A stretch of DNA of 10,471 nt from an uncultured Neisseriaceae bacterium. GTDB taxonomy: Bacteria > Pseudomonadota > Gammaproteobacteria > Burkholderiales > UBA11063. The stretch lies in NCBI GenBank assembly GCA_937952895.1, contig CALFYC010000132.1, positions 1 through 10,471 of the forward strand. The letters run 5' to 3'. Made by a program: the position numbers and the translations under genes. The stretch's first letter is position 1. Every line of letters begins with the position of its first letter. Positions 1 through 6,280 of this stretch are shown piece after piece. Under the pieces are notes generated by a model. The model made no database searches and had not been told where the DNA came from. It worked only from the letters and a program-made list of their open reading frames with translations.

Positions 1-785
1 TCAGAAACTGATTCTTTCGGATTAGTAATTTGTTTTACCACATCTTTCGTATGGGAAATAGTAAATACCACACGTCTATCTGGCGCAGCACACGCAATTA
101 AACTATCACGTGTTTGTTTAGCTTTAGCTAATTGTTTTTGTAATGTAGCTTTCTCTTGTTTTGTTTTTTTGCTTAAATGTTTAGCATTAAAACGCTTACT
201 ATTTAAATCTTTTTCAAGTGCCCAAATTTTATTTATTGGGTTTGCTCCATATTGGGTAATACATGAAGAAGACACTTGTGCATCTTTAGACCCAAAACCA
301 TCAGCTACAATTTTACCTTCTGGATAACCATGGCTAATGAAGAATTGTCTAACAGTATTAGCTCTATCTTTAGATAATTTCATATTATAGTTAATTTCGC
401 CAATTGCATCAGTATAACCTTCAACGCTAACTTTTGTTACGTCATTTTGCGCACCAACTTTATTCATAAAATCAGTAAGTACATTTGAACCTACATTAGT
501 TAAGCTAGCTTTATCGAAGTTAAATAGCACATTATCAGCATCACTAATAACCACTGTTTCAGTAATAGTAACTGGCGTTGGTGGAGGCGGTGGAGGTGGA
601 CCTTCCCCACATTCATCAACTCCGTCTAAATCCTTATCAAAATAAGCCGTATGGACACAATCACCGTATGCCCCTTTAGTAATATTTGCATAAGCTGAGT
701 TTACATATCCAGGATGAAAATATCCATCGTCTGCAAATACTGGCAAACTAACCAAACAGGCGAGAACAAAACCTATCTTTTTCAT
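1..785 (-). CDS. OmpA/RmpM-like outer-membrane protein, 3' end beyond the window
   Basis: This is a peptidoglycan-binding outer-membrane-associated protein; 261 codons are visible and no stop is reached. It starts at ATG 785-783 with AGGGA about 10 bases upstream. Residues 1-18 form a signal peptide (MKKIGFVLACLVSLPVFA, cut before DDG). A short Cys-containing segment follows (GDC, AYFDKD, DECGEG), then seven prolines at 63-69. An OmpA C-terminal domain runs from about residue 85: VLFNFDK, VEGYTD at 121-126, RA in the helix after it, GFG at 163-165 and PDRRV after Cys232. This layout, with paired cysteines flanking a YFDK stretch and a second Cys pair (175 and 232) around an insert, matches neisserial RmpM/PIII. 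No transmembrane beta-barrel domain is seen before the Pro hinge, so it probably links peptidoglycan to other porins. The 56-residue Cys-to-Cys insert is Lys/Gln-rich, helix-forming and longer than I expect. Domain assignment is firm; the RmpM relationship is inferred from memory. Confidence 0.9.
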   Translation of the reverse strand, partial: MKKIGFVLACLVSLPVFADDGYFHPGYVNSAYANITKGAYGDCVHTAYFDKDLDGVDECGEGPPPPPPPTPVTITETVVISDADNVLFNFDKASLTNVGSNVLTDFMNKVGAQNDVTKVSVEGYTDAIGEINYNMKLSKDRANTVRQFFISHGYPEGKIVADGFGSKDAQVSSSCITQYGANPINKIWALEKDLNSKRFNAKHLSKKTKQEKATLQKQLAKAKQTRDSLIACAAPDRRVVFTISHTKDVVKQITNPKESVS

Positions 786-818
786 GTTAAAACGTTCCCT
801 TAAACAAATTATCGCGCT

Positions 819-848
819 ATTATACACAAAATTTACCTTATAAGTGAA
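819..848 (-). promoter_or_regulatory. Sigma-70 promoter of the OmpA/RmpM-like gene
   Basis: On the minus strand TTCACT (848-843) and a perfect TATAAT (824-819) are separated by 18 bases. The -10 lies about 34 bases before the ATG at 785. The -35 overlaps the last codons of the EVE gene, and no terminator is visible between the two genes. The outer-membrane gene therefore has its own promoter and may also receive read-through from the upstream operon. Confidence 0.6.
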
Positions 849-1291
849 TTAATTAATGCCCAATGCTGAGATTTTACTGGCGTAACAGATAAACGATTCC
901 CTTTTTGTAAGACCAACATATCTGATAATTCTGGCATTCCACGTAATTGAGCAATCGAAATATATTTTGTTTTTTTCACCAATTTAACATCAACACACCA
1001 CCACCTTGGATTATCTTTTTTTGAAGTTGGATCATAGTATGGACTATTTATATCAAATTGATGGCTATCTGGATGAGCTTTATCACAAATTTCTACTATT
1101 CCATAAATTCCAGGCTCTTTACATGATGAATGCCAGAAAATAGCCCAATCGCCCTTTTGCATCTCATTTCGCATGAAATTACGTGCTTGATAATTTCTAA
1201 CACCAAACCATTCAATGGTTTGTTTTGGTAATTTTGCTAAATCATCAATGCTACACTCTGATGGCTCTGATTTCATCAACCAATATTGCAT
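833..1291 (-). CDS. EVE-domain protein (UPF0310/thymocyte nuclear protein 1 family)
   Basis: A 152-residue protein that is essentially a single EVE domain, a PUA-like fold that recognises modified bases or RNA in other members. Visible signatures are WLMKSEP at the N-terminus, FGVRNYQARNFMR at about 29-41, GDWAIFWHSS at about 47-56, PGIYGI, then SPYYDP, NPRWWCV and GNRLSVTPV near the end. Length is normal for the stand-alone bacterial form. AGGAAG lies just upstream of the ATG (AGG to ATG 5 bases), supporting this start. It is the last gene of the yqgE-ruvX-mnmG-gtrA run, 24 bases after the GtrA-like gene. The substrate is unknown. Sharing an operon with a tRNA-modification gene fits nucleic-acid binding but does not prove a link. 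Confidence 0.9.
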   Translation of the reverse strand: MQYWLMKSEPSECSIDDLAKLPKQTIEWFGVRNYQARNFMRNEMQKGDWAIFWHSSCKEPGIYGIVEICDKAHPDSHQFDINSPYYDPTSKKDNPRWWCVDVKLVKKTKYISIAQLRGMPELSDMLVLQKGNRLSVTPVKSQHWALINSLIR

Positions 1292-1315
1292 AACTTCCTG
1301 ACCTTGAAATAACTT

Positions 1316-1711
1316 TTATCTAAATGCCCAAAATTTACTAATTAAGAAAGTAACCAATGGTGTAAAAAGCGTTGGAATAATTGCATAGTGTGGATTTAAA
1401 AGTAAAACTTTAGTAATAATTCGAACAGAAGCAACATTCAATACCAATCCAATACACGAAGTAATTGCAAATTTAACAAACTCTCGATGAGAAAATTTAT
1501 TTTTTTTAAAGGTAAATTTAACATGGCCAAAGTAAGATAGTATCATTCCGGAAAAAGTTCCTACCATCATTGCAATTGATGGAAAAACATGCACATGAAT
1601 TAAAAACACATACATAATAGTTTGTAATAAAAGCGCACTTGAACCTACTATACCATATACTACTATCTCACGGACATGGCGCATTTTAACTTTTTTGATC
1701 ACTCTTTTCAT
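1316..1711 (-). CDS. GtrA-like four-helix membrane protein
   Basis: A 131-residue, very hydrophobic protein with four predicted membrane helices at about 16-39, 43-64, 79-101 and 107-128 and a basic N-terminus (MKRVIKKVK). The repeated half-motif, a helix ending SYFGHVKFTF at about 59-68 and FLISKFWAFR at the C-terminus, is the GtrA pattern, where each hairpin ends in an aromatic/basic cluster. GtrA-family members are thought to flip polyprenyl-linked sugars for O-antigen, teichoic-acid or arabinogalactan decoration, usually beside a glycosyltransferase. No glycosyltransferase is visible here, so the substrate is unknown. It lies 36 bases after mnmG and 24 bases before the EVE gene, so cotranscription is likely. 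The start is uncertain: no clear Shine-Dalgarno precedes the first ATG, and Met10 is an alternative. Confidence 0.8.
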   Translation of the reverse strand: MKRVIKKVKMRHVREIVVYGIVGSSALLLQTIMYVFLIHVHVFPSIAMMVGTFSGMILSYFGHVKFTFKKNKFSHREFVKFAITSCIGLVLNVASVRIITKVLLLNPHYAIIPTLFTPLVTFLISKFWAFR

Positions 1712-1747
1712 TTAATTCAAAATCTTTATAAAATAGATTATGTAAAA

Positions 1748-3637
1748 TTACTTGTTCAATGGAAATCCACGTTTATGATAAACCATAAGTAATGACAATG
1801 CTGCTGGAGTTATTCCAGAAATTCTGGATGCTTGCCCCAAATTTTTTGGTTTCAATTTAGTTAATTTTTGCACAACTTCATTGGATAACCCACTAATTTT
1901 TGTAAAATTAATATTATCTGGTAACATAATTTTATCTAAATAATCATGCTTTCCAGCTTCTTCTTGCTGACGTTTAATGTAACCTGCATATTTAATCTGA
2001 ATTTCAATTTGCTCTAAAGTTCTGTCATCATAAACTACGGGCACATCTCCAAATATTGGAAAATTACTTAATTTATTATAGCTTATTTCTGGGCGTTTTA
2101 ATAAATCATGAAGCGAATACTCTCTCTCTAATTCGCTTCCCAATAATTCTACCGCTAAATTTTTATCTACAACACCTTTATGCACCCAAATATTCTTTAA
2201 ACGTTCGATTTCAGAAAATATAGTGTTTTGCTTATCAAAATAAATTTGCCACTGATAATCACCAACCACACCTAAATTTCGCCCAATTTCAGTTAAGCGT
2301 AAATCAGCATTATCTTCACGTAATTGCAATCTATATTCTGCACGTGAAGTAAACATCCGATAAGGTTCAGTTACACCTTTTGTAATTAAATCATCAACCA
2401 AAACTCCCAAATAGGCCTCACTCCTCTTAGGACACCATGGATCTTTACCTAAAACTTGTAATCCAGCATTAATTCCAGCTAGTACTCCTTGGGCCGCAGC
2501 TTCTTCGTAACCTGTAGTACCATTAATCTGGCCTGCAAAAAATAAACCTTTGATTACTTTTGATTCTAAACTAGAGTTAAGTGCAGTAGGATCAAAATAA
2601 TCATATTCTATAGCATATCCTGGACGTAGAATATGTGCATTTTCCAACCCTTTAATTGACCGCACTAGTTTAAGCTGCACCTCAAATGGTAAAGATGTAG
2701 AAATACCATTTGGATAGAATTCATTGGTAGTTAATCCCTCTGGCTCAAGAAAAATTTGGTGCGAGGTTTTATCCGAAAAACGGTGAATTTTATCTTCAAT
2801 AGAGGGACAATAGCGTGGTCCAACCCCTTCAATTACACCTGTGAACATAGGCGACTTATCCAAACCACCTCTAATAATATCATGTGTTTCTTGATTGGTA
2901 TGCGTAATCCAACAAGAAACTTGTTGCGGATGAAATTCAGCTTTACCAATATATGAAAAGATTGGACTAACTTCATCACCAGGTTGTTCATTCAATTTAC
3001 TAAAATCTATAGTTCGCCCATCAATTCGTGGTGGCGTACCAGTTTTTAGGCGCCCAATTGGCAAATTATAATCACGTAACTTTTCTGACAATCTAGTTGC
3101 TGCAGGATCCCCAGCTCTACCACCAGTATAATTTTCAAGCCCAATATGAATTTTACCACCTAAAAAAGTACCATTTGTAAGAACTACAGTTTTGGCTTGA
3201 AATGTCAACCCACTTTGGGTTATAACCCCAACTACTTGATCATTTTTTATAATTAGATCATCAACTGCCATTTGAAATAAAGTTAAATTAGGTTGATTTT
3301 CTAAAGTTTTACGCACAAATGCTTTATATAAAATCCGATCAGCCTGAGCTCTAGTTGCTCTAACTGCTGGGCCTTTACTTGAATTAAGAGTTCGAAACTG
3401 AATCCCTGAGTGATCAGCAGCTAGTGCCATTACCCCACCTAGCGCATCAACCTCTTTAACTAAATGTCCTTTTCCAATACCACCAATAGATGGATTACAT
3501 GACATTTGACCTAAAGTTTCGATATTGTGAGTAATTAGTAATGTAGCTAACCCCATACGGCTTGAAGCCAAGCATGCCTCAGTTCCTGCATGTCCACCAC
3601 CTACCACAATTACATCAAAATTCTTATCAAAAATCAT
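1748..3637 (-). CDS. mnmG: tRNA uridine-5-carboxymethylaminomethyl modification enzyme MnmG (GidA)
   Basis: This is the FAD-dependent subunit that, with MnmE, installs the cmnm5 group at U34 of certain tRNAs, using 5,10-methylene-THF and glycine. It is full length (629 residues). The FAD dinucleotide fold is GGGHAGTE at 13-20. The first redox Cys is in MSCNPSIGGIGKG (Cys47), followed by DALGG and GPAVRATRAQ at about 89-98. GRLKTGTPPR falls near 195-204, and the second Cys in GPRYCPS is Cys277, the same number as in E. coli. The C-terminal MnmE/tRNA-binding helical domain includes IKYAGYIKRQ and ends in SRISGITPAALSLLMVY. The ATG directly abuts the ruvX stop (TAAATG), indicating translational coupling; only a weak GAGAAA precedes it. 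The sequence resembles betaproteobacterial MnmG. No key residue is missing. Confidence 0.97.
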   Translation of the reverse strand: MIFDKNFDVIVVGGGHAGTEACLASSRMGLATLLITHNIETLGQMSCNPSIGGIGKGHLVKEVDALGGVMALAADHSGIQFRTLNSSKGPAVRATRAQADRILYKAFVRKTLENQPNLTLFQMAVDDLIIKNDQVVGVITQSGLTFQAKTVVLTNGTFLGGKIHIGLENYTGGRAGDPAATRLSEKLRDYNLPIGRLKTGTPPRIDGRTIDFSKLNEQPGDEVSPIFSYIGKAEFHPQQVSCWITHTNQETHDIIRGGLDKSPMFTGVIEGVGPRYCPSIEDKIHRFSDKTSHQIFLEPEGLTTNEFYPNGISTSLPFEVQLKLVRSIKGLENAHILRPGYAIEYDYFDPTALNSSLESKVIKGLFFAGQINGTTGYEEAAAQGVLAGINAGLQVLGKDPWCPKRSEAYLGVLVDDLITKGVTEPYRMFTSRAEYRLQLREDNADLRLTEIGRNLGVVGDYQWQIYFDKQNTIFSEIERLKNIWVHKGVVDKNLAVELLGSELEREYSLHDLLKRPEISYNKLSNFPIFGDVPVVYDDRTLEQIEIQIKYAGYIKRQQEEAGKHDYLDKIMLPDNINFTKISGLSNEVVQKLTKLKPKNLGQASRISGITPAALSLLMVYHKRGFPLNK

Positions 3638-4075
3638 TTATTTCTCAGAAAAAAACACTTGTAAAATACCACATGCTGATAGTTCATCTAACTTACCAAC
3701 TTGGGATAAGCCACGCACTCCTTGTTCATTCAATTTTAGCGATGCTTCACTTGAACTAAAATCTTCACTCACTGTAGTTACTGGCAATTTAAATTTGTGA
3801 CGTAATCGATTAGTAAATTTCACAATATGGGCAATTAATTCTTCTTTATCTACGCTGGCACTTGGCATACCGACAATGAGTTCGGATGGGCGCCATTTAT
3901 CAATTAATTTGGCTATTTTATCGAATTTTTCAAATTTATTTTTACCAGTTATCGTAGCTAATGGATGGGGAATTTGCAATAATGTGTTTGCAACTGCAAC
4001 CCCGATTCTTGATTCACCAAAATCAAAAGCCATTAGCCATTTATTAATCTTTTCAGGCAAACACTTCTCCGCCAC
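3638..4075 (-). CDS. ruvX: RuvX/YqgF family nuclease (putative pre-16S rRNA nuclease / Holliday-junction resolvase)
   Basis: An RNase H-fold protein of up to 145 residues, from a family linked to maturation of the 16S rRNA 5' end and to Holliday-junction resolution. Visible motifs are FDFGESRIGVAVA (first acidic residue Asp18), PSELIVGMP at 63-71, VSEDFSSSEA at 102-111 (acidic Glu104) and LDELSACGILQ (Asp130). The usual DERxTT box is changed to SEDFSS: the Glu is kept, but the flanking Asp and Arg are replaced. The farthest start is GTG at 4075 and lacks a Shine-Dalgarno. A TTG at 4060-4058 has GGAG 6 bases upstream, and an internal ATG encodes Met15 just before the first motif. The TTG start looks best supported. 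The gene overlaps the end of yqgE and abuts mnmG. yqgE-ruvX adjacency is common in proteobacteria. Confidence 0.9.
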   Translation of the reverse strand: MAEKCLPEKINKWLMAFDFGESRIGVAVANTLLQIPHPLATITGKNKFEKFDKIAKLIDKWRPSELIVGMPSASVDKEELIAHIVKFTNRLRHKFKLPVTTVSEDFSSSEASLKLNEQGVRGLSQVGKLDELSACGILQVFFSEK

Positions 4076-4595
4076 AATAAAGTCTGCTAATGTCGCGAAT
4101 ACCTGCCAACTTTAATGCCTCAATATAGCGATTTAATGGATCAACATCAAAAATTAAGCTAGTATCAGCTTTAACTACTAACCAATGATTATTTACGATT
4201 TCATTTTCTAATTGCAAAGCTGACCAAGAACAATATCCAGCTGAAACAAATAAATTATCTCTAAAATTACTGGTTGCAATTTCATCTAATACATTTTTAT
4301 TATTAGTTAATTCAAATAATTTACCAGGTGTATCAATCAACCTATGCAATACAAACCCATTATCGGAACTAATTGGCCCACCTAGATATAATGGATTTTC
4401 GCCCCATTTAGGATTATACTCGGATAAATCAATATCCTGAAAAGCTGATTTTAATGTTTTACCCAAAGGTTTATTAATAATTACACCTACAGTTCCTGAT
4501 ACATTGCTATGTTCAGTAATATAAACTACGCTATTCGTGAATAAATCAGTCTGCGCACTTGGCATTGCTACTAAAAAATGATTTGATAAGATCAT
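4053..4595 (-). CDS. yqgE: YqgE/AlgH family protein (UPF0301)
   Basis: A 180-residue single-domain protein of the YqgE/AlgH family, whose molecular activity is not established; AlgH was named for an effect on alginate expression in Pseudomonas. Family marks in order are NHFLVAMP near the N-terminus, FTNSVVYITEH at about 19-29, GTVGVIINKPLG at about 34-45, PLYLGGPI, then GYCSWSALQLENEI and NHWLVVKAD at about 120-144. Length is typical. The ATG has a strong AAGGGG 6-7 bases upstream and follows a good promoter, so it is the first gene of the operon. Its 3' end overlaps ruvX by up to 23 bases. The yqgE-ruvX pairing is widespread in gamma- and betaproteobacteria and supports both identifications. 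Nothing is unusual in the sequence. Confidence 0.93.
   Translation of the reverse strand: MILSNHFLVAMPSAQTDLFTNSVVYITEHSNVSGTVGVIINKPLGKTLKSAFQDIDLSEYNPKWGENPLYLGGPISSDNGFVLHRLIDTPGKLFELTNNKNVLDEIATSNFRDNLFVSAGYCSWSALQLENEIVNNHWLVVKADTSLIFDVDPLNRYIEALKLAGIRDISRLYCGGEVFA
4067..4070 (-). promoter_or_regulatory. Shine-Dalgarno GGAG that points to a TTG start for ruvX
   Basis: GGAG on the minus strand sits inside the last codons of yqgE, 6 bases before a TTG (4060-4058) in the ruvX frame. Neither the upstream GTG (4075) nor the internal ATG (Met15) has such a site at normal spacing. This favours a RuvX of 140 residues, translationally coupled to yqgE, whose stop overlaps the first codons. Confidence 0.4.
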
Positions 4596-4633
4596 AAGTA
4601 CCCCTTTATTTTTACCGCATTATTTTTTTATTA

Positions 4634-4661
4634 ATTATATGCATATTGTATCATATTTCAA
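4634..4661 (-). promoter_or_regulatory. Sigma-70 promoter of the yqgE-ruvX-mnmG-gtrA-EVE operon
   Basis: On the minus strand TTGAAA (4661-4656) and a perfect TATAAT (4639-4634) are 16 bases apart, and the -10 ends about 38 bases before the yqgE ATG. The leader is short and contains an A-run and the AAGGGG ribosome site. No other convincing promoter was found between here and the OmpA-type gene, so all five genes may depend on this one. Confidence 0.6.
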
Positions 4662-4698
4662 GGTAATTATTTCAAAATTAATCATTACAAATAAGCTA

Positions 4699-4760
4699 AT
4701 TGATATCTATACTTTATTGATATCAAAGCTAAATTGTAGCATATTTCACTAATATCTATC
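4699..4760. repeat. Short iteron-like direct repeats (ATTGATATC)
   Basis: ATTGATATC occurs exactly at 4699-4707 and 4716-4724, a 17-base period. A looser copy (ACTAATATCTATC, 10 of 13 matching the first copy plus its flank) starts at 4748. Because GATATC is itself a palindrome, the first two copies also form an inverted repeat with an 11-base spacer. Rep_3-type initiators bind direct repeats of about this period, so these could be vestigial iterons. They could equally be a regulator site upstream of the yqgE promoter, or chance in AT-rich DNA. Confidence 0.3.
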
Positions 4761-4839
4761 TTTTCATAATTTTTGGGGTAGTTTCTCACTTTTAATGATA
4801 ACTCTTTGATAATAAAATATAGATTTCCGAAACTGATAA

Positions 4840-5165
4840 ACCACCAAATTTGCTGAGAGAAATAATTTAATTTACCTCATAAAAATTAAATCTTGTCGAT
4901 ATATTAAAGATTATAACTTATTGCTACAATTTAACAATGATAATGAAAGCATTGCTGATCTGCAGAATTTATCCAAAATCAAGCCTTGTTTACGGCATTA
5001 AAAGATAAAGAAACTTCTAGTAAAGAGGAATTGAAATAATATGGTGTCATTATCTCGATAAATGGCACTTTAAATATCGTCCCAGAATATTTATACTTTC
5101 TAATAGACAAATCTAACCTACAATTCAATGATTTATTTATAAGATGGACACATTTACAATATTAG
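4840..5165 (+). pseudogene. Decayed reading frame, unrecognised
   Basis: One plus-strand frame is open from 4840 to a TAA at 4999. Restoring one A to the A-run at 4975-4978 shifts it into a second frame that continues through KDKETSSKEELK to a TAA at 5037. The same frame then stays open (YGVIISINGTLNIVPEYLYF) to a TAG at 5163. The joined product would have about 108 residues, with one lost base, one in-frame stop and no start codon, since its upstream frame is closed by TGA and TAA. The amino-acid make-up looks protein-like rather than random, but I do not recognise the family. It may instead be a chance open stretch in AT-rich DNA. Confidence 0.3.
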
Positions 5166-5268
5166 TATTTAAAAAGTAGTATATAGATGATTAAGTGCGC
5201 TTAAAGATATTTAGATTTAACTACACAATTTTTCAAGAAATCCGACTAAATCCAAATGGATCTAATTC

Positions 5269-6150
5269 TTATAATAATTTATCTTTAATAAATTTGAACC
5301 ACAAGCCTGGATTATCTACATCTTCATCTTTTAGATAGTTATTTTTTACAAGTTCACTTTTTCTAGCCAAATTAAATAACCGACCTCTTTCCTCAGTCTT
5401 AGTATTTACTAAATATTTATAAGCTTTTACTAAATTTGGATTTTTAATAAAAAACGCCTGGAGTTCATCAGATATTAACTGCTTTGCATGGAAATGTTGA
5501 TATTTATAAGCTTTTTTTGTAAAAATAAAATCTATTTCCGTAATTTTACGACCGCTAGATTTAGTTTTAAAATTAACTGAGAATGATGCATGAGCATTAA
5601 TCTCTTTGAATGATGGCTCTAAAACATAGCGTTTTAAATCATTAAAATTAGTAAATTTACTTGAGTTAATTCCCAATGCATTACGTAATTGATCCACACT
5701 AATTAGGAGATTTAGGCACTTTTTGAAATAAGCTTTCGACAAAATATCATAAAGTGAGATACTGTATTTGTAGATAAAATGGGCTTGGATAATATGCTTT
5801 TCAAAATACTCTGGAATTATTAATAATTGTGCCGCTTTACTACTAAAAGAATATTCCAAAGCACCACTTTTATCATATTGAATGTAATTAAATAATGGGG
5901 TAATTAACCAACAATTTTCCTTAGCGCTATTTATACATTCTATATGTGTATTAATTAATTTCTTAATTGAAATTTTCACTTCATCAATTTCTGGTATCCC
6001 ATAACCATATACATTTTCCAAATCATTCAGGTTTATTGAAAAATCAAATTTTTTAGGCAATTCTGGTATAGCTTTAGCTAATAAGCAATTATAAAACCGC
6101 CTATCTGCTAAGGTGAATTCTTCACTACCAATTAATAAAAATTTATGCAT
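5269..6150 (-). CDS. RepB/Rep_3-family replication initiator protein
   Basis: A 293-residue protein with the layout of iteron-binding plasmid initiators (Rep_3, two winged-helix domains). The N-terminus has the characteristic EFTLADRRFYNCLL at about 11-24. The first domain ends around KYSISLYDILSKAYFKK at 128-144, the usual 'Y..LY..L' segment. The second holds LRNALGI at 155-161, then FNDLKRYVLEPSFKEIN at 169-185, then SGRKITEIDFIF at 199-210, which is the family's hallmark order. An upstream in-frame TGA bounds the start, and only a weak GAG precedes the ATG. Such genes normally sit on plasmids beside iterons, partition or mobilisation genes; none is visible here, and both neighbours are chromosomal. 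It may be a leftover of plasmid integration, a domesticated initiator, or part of a larger element. The frame is intact and the codons are as AT-rich as its neighbours. No clear promoter was found. Confidence 0.85.
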   Translation of the reverse strand: MHKFLLIGSEEFTLADRRFYNCLLAKAIPELPKKFDFSINLNDLENVYGYGIPEIDEVKISIKKLINTHIECINSAKENCWLITPLFNYIQYDKSGALEYSFSSKAAQLLIIPEYFEKHIIQAHFIYKYSISLYDILSKAYFKKCLNLLISVDQLRNALGINSSKFTNFNDLKRYVLEPSFKEINAHASFSVNFKTKSSGRKITEIDFIFTKKAYKYQHFHAKQLISDELQAFFIKNPNLVKAYKYLVNTKTEERGRLFNLARKSELVKNNYLKDEDVDNPGLWFKFIKDKLL

Positions 6151-6174
6151 ATCTCATTTAGTCATTGATATATT

Positions 6175-6211
6175 TTGACAAACCTTAACTTTTATTACGA
6201 GTATTGACAAA
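6175..6211. repeat. Two TTGACAAA direct repeats in the rep/MFS divergent region
   Basis: TTGACAAA occurs at 6175-6182 and again at 6204-6211, 29 bases apart. The second copy contains the -35 of the MFS promoter, while the first has no -10 at a suitable distance and so is probably not a second promoter. The pair lies just upstream of the rep start, where Rep_3 proteins often bind to autoregulate. It could be a binding site for Rep or another regulator, or a coincidence of two short matches. Confidence 0.3.
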
Positions 6212-6232
6212 TTAAAACTCGCAATGTATAAT
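6204..6232 (+). promoter_or_regulatory. Perfect-consensus sigma-70 promoter of the MFS transporter gene
   Basis: TTGACA (6204-6209), a 17-base spacer and TATAAT (6227-6232) match the ideal sigma-70 promoter at every position. Transcription should start near 6239, giving a leader of about 80 bases before the GTG at 6322. An unregulated perfect promoter would be strong for a drug-efflux gene, so repression is plausible. An arm pair (CGAGT 6199-6203 and ACTCG 6217-6221) overlaps the -35 and spacer and might be an operator. Confidence 0.8.
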
Positions 6233-6257
6233 AACGAATATAAATTAATCTCAGAGT

Positions 6258-6280
6258 AAGCATTATACCAGTTAATACTT
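6258..6280. promoter_or_regulatory. Operator-like dyad in the MFS leader
   Basis: AAGCATTA (6258-6265) and TAATACTT (6273-6280) form an 8-base inverted repeat with one mismatch and a 7-base spacer, about 20 bases downstream of the predicted start of transcription. This is a common place and geometry for a TetR- or MarR-type repressor site. A second weaker pair (AGTAAG 6255-6260, CTTACT 6284-6289) encloses most of it. No regulator gene is adjacent. Confidence 0.3.

Larger units (their letters stand above)
4662..5268. other. 607-base stretch without an intact gene between yqgE and rep
   Basis: This is very AT-rich DNA between two minus-strand genes. It holds a small cluster of ATTGATATC repeats next to the yqgE promoter (4699-4760) and a decayed plus-strand reading frame (4840-5165). 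The last ~100 bases before the rep stop show only a weak dyad (TAGATCC/GGATTTA, near 5253-5270) without a T-run. I see no tRNA, no convincing rho-independent terminator and no intact coding region. The low coding density next to a plasmid-type initiator gene fits eroding DNA left by an integrated element. Confidence 0.6.

Noticed and set aside
579..600. GGTGGAGGC-type run as a DNA repeat or recombination site
   Set aside because: It encodes the run of seven prolines in the OmpA-type hinge on the minus strand, which explains it fully.
2756..2956. Plus-strand open frame of 66 codons opposite mnmG
   Set aside because: It lies wholly within the conserved mnmG coding sequence on the other strand, has no ribosome site and has no recognisable protein features.
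3562..3759. Plus-strand open frame of 65 codons across the mnmG/ruvX junction
   Set aside because: It is antisense to two conserved genes, and its His/Leu/Gln-rich composition is typical of a shadow frame.
3876..4115. Plus-strand open frame of 79 codons opposite ruvX and yqgE
   Set aside because: It is antisense to well-supported genes and shows no domain or translation signals.
4889..4912. AATCTT/AAGATT hairpin with T-rich tail on the minus strand as a rep terminator
   Set aside because: The stem has only 6 A/T-rich pairs around a 12-base loop, too weak to call as an intrinsic terminator.
5253..5270. TAGATCC/GGATTTA dyad just after the rep stop
   Set aside because: It needs a G-T pair and has no T-run after it, so termination is not supported.
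6175..6180. First TTGACA as the -35 of another promoter
   Set aside because: At 16-18 bases downstream there is no sequence resembling a -10 box.
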